This document shows, one piece after another, positions 58,083 through 64,000 of a stretch of DNA of 64,000 bases. Source of the DNA: Stieleria sp. JC731 (lineage in GTDB: Bacteria > Planctomycetota > Planctomycetia > Pirellulales > Pirellulaceae); assembly GCF_020966635.1 (NCBI RefSeq), contig NZ_JAJKFQ010000002.1, positions 868,001 through 932,000 on the forward strand, in the 5' to 3' direction. The notes beneath the pieces are model-generated. The model did not search any database. It was not told the origin of the DNA and worked only from the letters and a program-made list of their open reading frames with translations. Within the stretch, counting starts at the first letter, position 1, and every line of letters starts with the position of its first letter. A program made the translations under genes and the position numbers.

Positions 58083-58472
58083 CTACGAAGTTCGCTGATC
58101 ACACGCTGTAAGGACGAGCCTCACCTTGTCGCAACGGCCGCTAGCCCTGAGCTGATTGAAGCGACGCAAACACGCATCGACAAGAACGAAGCGCGATTGA
58201 AGGAGCTGCGTGAAGCCATCGACAGCCATCGGCCGATTCGCGTCAGCCATGCATCGATCCGCAAGACCTTCGGTGAACTGGACAAAGCCTGGGACACGAT
58301 CCCACCGAGAGAACGTTGCCGACTGATGGAATTGTTGATCGAACGGATCGACTACGACGGCGTTGAGGGCACGCTTGATATCACTTTCCAGCCCGCCGGA
58401 CTCACGTCACTCGGGCAGGACGGCAATTTTGTCCGACACATTACGGACATGTTCAATTCAGAAACCTATTGA
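58083..58472 (+). pseudogene. C-terminal fragment of a large serine recombinase
   Basis: Open from a TAG at 58080-58082 to the stop at 58472. The text (RIDKNEARLKELREAID, TFGELDKAWDTIPPRERCRLMELLIERIDYDGVEGTLDITFQPAG) is the C-terminal coiled-coil end of large serine recombinases found in phages and integrative elements. The catalytic resolvase domain and zinc ribbon are missing, so it cannot recombine DNA. Confidence 0.75.
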
Positions 58473-58593
58473 ACAACTCAAACGAAACACCGCCGCGCAC
58501 GTCGGCGATACGCCGCACGTTTCAAGTTGCTCGCGTAGATCGCGGAGACCGCGAGTTGCGTGGCGGTACGGCCCCACCGCGGCCCACAACGGG
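58469..58593 (+). pseudogene. Truncated ORF that normally follows planctomycete recombinases
   Basis: A TTG at 58469 overlaps the recombinase stop. The frame reads NNSNETPPRTSAIRRTFQVARVDRG and is then cut by the left end of the ISAs1 element at 58594. I believe similar small genes follow serine recombinases in planctomycete elements, but this is from memory. The rest of the ORF was not found beyond the right end of the IS. Confidence 0.45.
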
Positions 58594-59866
58594 CAGGGCA
58601 ATCGCACGTTCAAACAGCGTTAAAACCGGCGCAAATCTTATCGAGGATAGTTCCGCCCCAGCCTGCCATGAATCTCTTGCCGCGAATTGACTCTTTCAAG
58701 GTAGTGTCCTGTCGAAGAATATTCAGTGCCATGCGGCGAAATCCACCAGAGACCGCCGGAGCACTTCCCTTGCGGATTCGGCTGGCGTCTTCAGATAAAG
58801 TGACATCGAGAACGTAGTGCTGGCTGTTTTCAATCTTCCGGTGATCTCGAAGGTAACGGCTCAACGTTTTGACCTTCGCGGGCAGGCTGGAAATGAAGAA
58901 GGATGTCTCATCGTGTTCAACAATCTCTCCGTTTCGCGATCGCTGTTCCCTATGTCGGTACACCATTCCGATCGTTTGGATTCCTTCCAATCCTTTGAAT
59001 TCATCAGCGTCCGAAACGTCGATGCAGAAATAGACTCGGCGTTCCTCACGGCCATGTGATGTTTCAACCGTGGTTTGCTTTCGAAGTCCCTTAACGCGGT
59101 AGACTTCATCCCCGTAACGAGTGAACAACTCAAGTAGCTTGTTGTAAAGATTTCCCTGGTTCATTTTCACTGTGAGGACGTAATCCGCTTCTGCATGTGC
59201 AATGACCTTGGCCGTTTCTCTCTGGCAGTGCATTGCATCGAGCGTGACGACCGCACCTGCTAATTCGAGCAATTCAAGTAACATCGGAACTGCTGGGATT
59301 TCGTTGTTCTCATCCTCAACGGACAGTTGCCTCAAAACCAGTTTCGAGTCGGTTGCGAATGCGGTGAGTGTATGCAACGCACTCTTGTTCGATGCCTGAT
59401 CGAATGACCCTCATAAAGTCTTGCCGTCGATCGCGATCCCCTGTCCACGCAGCGCCTTCGCAAACTGATCAATCCAGTGATGCATTGACGCGAGGAACTC
59501 ACCTGTATTGAGCCTGCTGAAGCCTCGACCGAAAGTATCATGACTGGGAACGCCGTGTTTCAAATCGATGTATCGCCGAAACTAATCGGCTTTCGACTTA
59601 GCAAAAAGTTCGACGTCAACCCATCCATCAGCGCCACAGATCGAGGCGGTGAGAGCAATGAAAATCATTTCAAGCAGATCGTGATTGTGGACAAGTTCGA
59701 CGCGTGGGTTCGAAATATTTTCAAAACTGTTCTAAATAAGTGCAGCAGGACCTTCCATGAAATCGTTCTCCGTGGCAGAAATCAGCCATTCACAATAAAT
59801 GACTTGACTGCGGCGGATTCAACGCAATCCTGATACCGAAAATGAAATCGACGTGCGATTGCCCTG
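58594..59866. mobile_element. ISAs1-family insertion sequence, 1273 bp, inactivated
   Basis: Bounded by perfect 16-bp terminal inverted repeats: CAGGGCAATCGCACGT at 58594-58609 and its reverse complement at 59851-59866. It encloses one minus-strand transposase frame with three stop codons. No target-site duplication was found in the flanks. Length and the CAGGG ends fit ISAs1. Confidence 0.85.
58610..59758 (-). pseudogene. ISAs1-family transposase, broken by three in-frame stops
   Basis: One frame from the ATG at 59758 to the stop at 58610, 383 codons. It contains TAG at 59734-59732, TAG at 59584-59582 (in AKSKAD*FRR, probably a former Trp) and TGA at 59413-59411 (in IDGKTL*GSF, where the family has Arg). 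Between stops the text is intact: SICGADGWVDVELFAKSKAD, HGVPSHDTFGRGFSRLN, VTLDAMHCQRETAKVI, YVLTVKMNQGN, RDHRKIENSQHYVLDVTLSED, FRRMALNILRQ. Family relatives include H-repeat proteins. Only point mutations, no frameshift. Confidence 0.85.
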
Positions 59867-60130
59867 GAAGACAAGACCATCTCATTCAAAAGCAATTTGC
59901 TAACTCGGAACCGCTGCGCATGCGAAATTTTATCCATTTGGCGCGTGGCATGCTCTACATTCGATTCACCAACACCAGTCGTGACGAACTTGTCGGAACT
60001 CACTTTGAATTGAAACCGCGAAAAACACTGCAGGAATTGTCGTGAAAGCAAGCTCGCCATGACGTGGTAAACGTACAAGGCAGACTGGGACAAGTGATTT
60101 CAACTTTCAGCATTGGTTTGAGTTGCGGTA

Positions 60131-61675
60131 ATGAAAATTTTGTTGTTGTCTGACACCGACCCCAATGAACTCGACTTGTCAGTACTCAAGAAATGCGAAG
60201 CCTTGCAAATTCTGGGAGCTTTTTCGTTCCGAAATTCTGCTGACGCAGCACCGGGCTCCTTTCCTGTTCGTGTCGAAGTAGAGCAGAACAACTCACTTGA
60301 GGTCTTTAGCAACCAGGCCCCAAAGAACTTCCTTGTGCGAAAAGACTTCAATCTCTTGCGATTTTCTGAGAAATCCTCTGAGTTCCAAAATTGGCAGGCT
60401 ATCCCGGTGGATGGCCCGAATGCGAAAGCGATTTCTTCGGAAACGAGTCGTCGCGCACATCTAGTGCAGATCGCTAGATGTACGCCGAATCGTGAGCCGC
60501 CAAGTGATCTGGCAGTAAGGTGCTACCTGAACCCACTCGTTGCCATCGCAAATGTGTGGGTTGAGCCAAATCGAAACGATGTATCCATTGTTCAACATTG
60601 CTGCAATGTCAATACGACTTGGGTAGATCTTATCGATCACCCAGAAGACAAACTTCGTGACGTTCTTTTGGAAAGTCTAGCCCGTCGTTTGCTGTGGCTT
60701 GAATCCAAGAATGAAGTTAGATCGAGAAGTTTTGTTGAGCGGTTGATATTTGGGAAGAAGCAGGGCGAGGACCATCATCGTGCATTCGTTGGGCTTGACG
60801 CATTCTGGGGCGCGTTCTGGCGATCTTCTAGCGACGAGGCGCAACCGCGGTGGACTCCAGGCGGACAGCTAACCACGATAGCTACGAGGATCGCAAAGTT
60901 TTGGTGTGACTGCTTGGGGGTTGAATTCTCTGAAGAGCCCTGCCCTCAATGGAGTATTTATGCGGCAGAGAAATACCGTGGACACAGAAATCTGGTATCC
61001 GACTGGCGATCCGACGCGGAATGGAATTCTACCGACAACAGTTTGAGAAGCTTGAGCCAATTTATGCAGGATCACTCTGAACGTAGTCGCGCGGGCGAGT
61101 ATTTGCGTCGTTTTCTCCTTCGTCATGGGCAATTGAATGCCAACGAGTTGCCCTTACCAATTCGAGCTTGGAATACTTACAGCACTCCTTCGGGCGGCTA
61201 TCGCAGACTGAAGTACGCTGACTTTGTAGAAGACTCGCTTCGGTCATTGCTCTTCTCATCGCCGGTCGTGTTAGAGCTTCCGCAGTTAAGCACCGAACTC
61301 GACTCGATGAATCTCCTGCGTGCCCGCCGCGAAAAACGCGATGACAGGTTCAGTGATCGGTTTGGCAATCGAGCCTTAGACCTTACGTATTCTCGGTCTC
61401 AAGGCGCGTCAGCGTTCTTAGAAAGACTTATCACCGGACTCAGTCAAACTGATCGCCCAAGTCGCAATAAACCACTCAGCTATGCTTCCGAATGGTGGAA
61501 AGGGTGGGAGGACTCATTATATTTCAGCGCGTCTGAGTCGCCAGTCTATTTCAAGGCACCGGGTGAAGGGCCCTTTTATCTCGGTGTGTCTAAATTCGGT
61601 GATAAGGTTGGCCTGCCAGCAAGCGAACTCGATGAGTCTACTGATGAGCACCACTGGGTAAAGGAGATCTTCTAA
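60131..61675 (+). CDS. Unrecognised protein, partner of the Clp-like ATPase
   Basis: 514 residues, no recognised family. No signal peptide or membrane helix. Features: N-terminal alpha/beta start (MKILLLSDTDPNELDLSVLKKCEALQILG), several tryptophans in helical segments (AFVGLDAFWGAFWRSS, EWWKGWEDSLYFSAS), a cysteine cluster QHCCNVN, and basic segments (RARREKRDDRFSDRFGNR). Its stop overlaps the ATG of the ATPase by one base (TAATG), so the two are co-translated. It may recognise a target or act as an adaptor. The start has no strong ribosome binding site. The gene sits about 265 bases behind the ISAs1 element. Confidence 0.75.
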   Translation: MKILLLSDTDPNELDLSVLKKCEALQILGAFSFRNSADAAPGSFPVRVEVEQNNSLEVFSNQAPKNFLVRKDFNLLRFSEKSSEFQNWQAIPVDGPNAKAISSETSRRAHLVQIARCTPNREPPSDLAVRCYLNPLVAIANVWVEPNRNDVSIVQHCCNVNTTWVDLIDHPEDKLRDVLLESLARRLLWLESKNEVRSRSFVERLIFGKKQGEDHHRAFVGLDAFWGAFWRSSSDEAQPRWTPGGQLTTIATRIAKFWCDCLGVEFSEEPCPQWSIYAAEKYRGHRNLVSDWRSDAEWNSTDNSLRSLSQFMQDHSERSRAGEYLRRFLLRHGQLNANELPLPIRAWNTYSTPSGGYRRLKYADFVEDSLRSLLFSSPVVLELPQLSTELDSMNLLRARREKRDDRFSDRFGNRALDLTYSRSQGASAFLERLITGLSQTDRPSRNKPLSYASEWWKGWEDSLYFSASESPVYFKAPGEGPFYLGVSKFGDKVGLPASELDESTDEHHWVKEIF

Positions 61676-63996
61676 TGCCCTTTAGACGCACCGACCAGCG
61701 ATTCGACAGGTTGTTTTCAAAGTGCTCACTTGCCGCCTTCGGCGATAGACGCAAGTTGCAGATTGCTGATATATTCCTCAATTGTTTAGAAAACAGCGTA
61801 TGGAATCAGGAATCGTCAGGGGACGCTGCGCAAGCAGTCGCTCGCATTCGCAATGAGTTACTGCCCCCGGCAAGAACGGACCAGCCAAACCAGATCACGT
61901 TTAGCCATTCGGCTGTGTGTGAGGGACTCAACAATTCACTCAAAGACCAAGAGCGTTCAATAGTCGTACCGAGTTTTTTTCATGGTGTGGTGCAGTTCCT
62001 GTTAACTTCCGATGCCAGTTTCGACGCCGGGCACCAACTCTGCATCGATATTCTCACGAATGCCGGCGTGACTTCTGAAACACTCGAAACCAGCGGTGCC
62101 TCACGGCTTGGCGAATGGGTGGATGACGTTTTTGTGGAACACTTGATCGCTAACCGGCAAGAACTGAAAGGTCGAGATCACGAACTACTAACGTACGAAA
62201 ACTGGTTGCGAAATTCGATTAATGCGGGTCGCCCCGTCACGCTAGTTGGCGAACGAGGCGTTGGGAAGACGATTTTTGTGGAACACCTGGCTGCAAGTCT
62301 CCAGCGGAAATTACCAGACCGGCAGTTTGCCATCCTGCGGCCCCACGCTTCAGTTTTCATGCAAGGCGAAGTGGATGCCGAATTGGAACTGCTAAGCCGA
62401 ATGGCCATGGGAGATTCACGCATCTTTCTCATCTTCGACCAATTTGATGCAATGCTATCTCATGAAGTCTTTCGATTGGCTTTTGCGGAGTTCTTTGGCG
62501 GCGCCTTGAGCTTTGGCGGACACCCAATGCTGTTTGTTTGTCGTCCGAACATGAATCTGAATGAGGTACTCTTTCGCGAAATTGAGAAAAAGCAACTTGC
62601 GGAAATCGAGCCACGACATGTTGTTGAAGCAGTTGAACACAAGTTGTCGGGCGAGGCGAGAATTCAAAGCGAAGATGGTGAAGGCGAAGCCGAAAGTCAA
62701 CGATTTGCAAAAGAAATCTTCCGGTTCTCCAGCCAATACTTTCCATCCGATGCTCAGCCTTTGGCTGCAGTACGGTTGCTTCAAAGCGTGACCGACCGAA
62801 AGCCCAGGCAAGACAGTGGTTTACCCGACGTTTTATTTCAAGATCTAATTTCTACGGTTGCTACAGAAGCTGGTGTTGAGGAGCGTCAGTTGCAATCCGA
62901 TCCTGATGAGTTCTACGCGACGATCCAATCGCAACTCGCTCAGGAAATTATCGGTCAAGAACATGCCGTAAAAACAATTTGCAACCGATTGGCAAAGTGG
63001 GAAAAAAAGAGTCGCGAGTTACTGACCATCTCAGCGACAACGCGACGCAATCGACTTGAGCCTGCCAGGATACTTTTGGTTGGCCCGCCGGGAATCGGGA
63101 AAACGGAAACTGCCCGTGCATTGGCAGATCTGCTGGGACGACCACTCCATCAATTTTCAATGAACCAATACGCGACAGAGATGGCTCGCACTAGTTTCAT
63201 TGGTGCCGATGTCGGTTATGAAGGAAGCGGGAAAACAGATACGATTTTCTCGCAGGTTCAGAAAACGCCCCGCTGTATAGTCCTATTAGACGAAATCGAG
63301 AAAGCACATCTGGATGTACAGAATATTTTGTTGGGCATTCTTGAGGGTGAAGGCAAAGACTACTCGGGTGCAATAACACGTTTCCACCAAACCATCTTCG
63401 TGATGACCAGCAACTACGCTGAACAGTTGATATCACGCAAGTACGAAACTGATCGCAAAGAAAAGACTCGCAGCGAGGTAGCTGCTTCACTCTCGACGCC
63501 GATCGTCAAGGTACTACTTCAGCAGGGCGCCTCTGCAGAAGTCGAACAAGAGATGGTGGAGTTTATCCGTGAAGCCTCGGAGCAAATCACAGCTGAGTTT
63601 CGTCAACAGCGAACGGAGTGGATGAACGCCGTCCGCGAAAAACGCGAATCCGACGCAACAAAAGCACGGGACCGATCCCTGGAACTGGTAGGCGCACATC
63701 TCCAGTATTCCGCCGCCGAGGCTGAGCTCACGAAATTGCGGGAAGGCAAGAGTATCGGTAGTGCCCTCTTGGACCGAGCAAACGACATTGTTGCCTACCT
63801 GCCATTCGTTCGACACGAAGAGGGTGATGTGAAACGGGCCGACGACTCGGATATAATTCAGGCTTTCGTGGATCGGTTCCTACCGCCGACGGAAGCGGGT
63901 AAAGACCGTGAACAGCAAGTGAACAACATAGCGGTCAAGGTGCCACATTTAGCATCGGTTCGCACTATCAAAACCATTGTAGAACAGTCAAGTTAA
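61675..63996 (+). CDS. Clp/Hsp100-like ATPase with two AAA domains and atypical ends
   Basis: 773 residues. Residues 1-160 are of unknown type, not a Clp_N domain. AAA-1 resembles ClpB D1: KGRDHELLTYENWL, Walker A GERGVGKT 192-199, FLIFDQFD near 251-258. A linker (LAQEIIGQEHAVKTICNRLA) leads to AAA-2 of the ClpA/ClpB D2 type: GPPGIGKT 470-477, SFIGADVGYEGSG as pore-loop equivalent (aromatic Y kept), Walker B VLLDEIEKAH 536-545, sensor-1 asparagine in VMTSN. The end is not a Clp D2 small domain but a coiled coil of about 80 residues and a helical tail. It ends four bases before the window edge; further genes may follow. Confidence 0.85.
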   Translation: MPFRRTDQRFDRLFSKCSLAAFGDRRKLQIADIFLNCLENSVWNQESSGDAAQAVARIRNELLPPARTDQPNQITFSHSAVCEGLNNSLKDQERSIVVPSFFHGVVQFLLTSDASFDAGHQLCIDILTNAGVTSETLETSGASRLGEWVDDVFVEHLIANRQELKGRDHELLTYENWLRNSINAGRPVTLVGERGVGKTIFVEHLAASLQRKLPDRQFAILRPHASVFMQGEVDAELELLSRMAMGDSRIFLIFDQFDAMLSHEVFRLAFAEFFGGALSFGGHPMLFVCRPNMNLNEVLFREIEKKQLAEIEPRHVVEAVEHKLSGEARIQSEDGEGEAESQRFAKEIFRFSSQYFPSDAQPLAAVRLLQSVTDRKPRQDSGLPDVLFQDLISTVATEAGVEERQLQSDPDEFYATIQSQLAQEIIGQEHAVKTICNRLAKWEKKSRELLTISATTRRNRLEPARILLVGPPGIGKTETARALADLLGRPLHQFSMNQYATEMARTSFIGADVGYEGSGKTDTIFSQVQKTPRCIVLLDEIEKAHLDVQNILLGILEGEGKDYSGAITRFHQTIFVMTSNYAEQLISRKYETDRKEKTRSEVAASLSTPIVKVLLQQGASAEVEQEMVEFIREASEQITAEFRQQRTEWMNAVREKRESDATKARDRSLELVGAHLQYSAAEAELTKLREGKSIGSALLDRANDIVAYLPFVRHEEGDVKRADDSDIIQAFVDRFLPPTEAGKDREQQVNNIAVKVPHLASVRTIKTIVEQSS

Positions 63997-64000
63997 AGCG

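Noticed and set aside
58594-59866. Target-site duplication of the ISAs1 element
   Set aside because: The 8-12 bases on either side of the inverted repeats do not match.
59782-60093. 103-codon minus-strand frame
   Set aside because: It crosses the right end of the ISAs1 element and has no recognisable content.

Overview
The window looks like the chromosome of a planctomycete, most likely a Rhodopirellula-like member of the Pirellulaceae. The evidence is the paired DUF1800 and DUF1501 secreted proteins (2829-6342), a XylR-type hybrid regulator, many secreted proteins with Tat or Sec leaders, a DUF255/YyaL protein carrying a DsbD-type tail, and loosely packed genes separated by repeat-bearing intergenic DNA. 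This is inference from gene content; no rRNA or other marker gene is present.

Layout. 1-2745: the 3' end of a siroheme sulfite/nitrite reductase and a reductase partner in which an Fe-S domain stands where a flavodoxin domain would be expected. 2829-6342: DUF1800/DUF1501 pair on the minus strand. 6751-20575: mostly housekeeping genes, namely moaA, a uronate-type dehydrogenase and KDG-kinase pair, a rhomboid protease, a sugar isomerase-like protein, a peroxiredoxin, a CbiE/CbiT fusion, a phosphotransferase, a DsbD-like reductase, mnmE and a PhzF protein. 20972-24531: a small chemosensory cluster (MCP, degenerate receiver, HEAT-repeat protein, CheR). 25506-28092: an unknown protein and a secreted HINT-domain protein. 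29174-44793: a hemicellulose region (XylR regulator, GH51 arabinofuranosidase, AGE-family epimerase, GH10 xylanase, SGNH esterase, MarR regulator). It is interrupted by a cytochrome gene with an IS3 scar and by an RloC-like ATPase joined to a relic of a type I specificity subunit. 44799-57930: transporters, a zinc metalloprotease, envelope proteins and a SulP transporter. 57931-59866: a nest of dead mobile DNA (probable group II intron tail, serine recombinase tail, a truncated companion ORF, a complete but dead ISAs1-family IS). 60131-63996: a one-base-overlapping gene pair of an unrecognised 514-residue protein and a two-domain Clp/Hsp100-like ATPase.

How the genes may work together. XylR probably controls the adjacent GH51 gene through a direct-repeat operator. 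GH51, GH10 and the SGNH esterase would cut arabinoxylan and remove side groups outside the cytoplasm, and the mannonate-type dehydrogenase and KDG kinase could process uronates. The best candidate for an undescribed system is the 60131-63996 pair. It sits directly beside integration scars, and its ATPase combines ClpB-type AAA modules with non-Clp N- and C-terminal regions. A second candidate is the RloC-like ATPase with its zinc-hook cysteines, stranded beside an HsdS fragment and bracketed by a 23-bp direct repeat. The chemosensory receiver that has lost its phosphoacceptor aspartate is a third.
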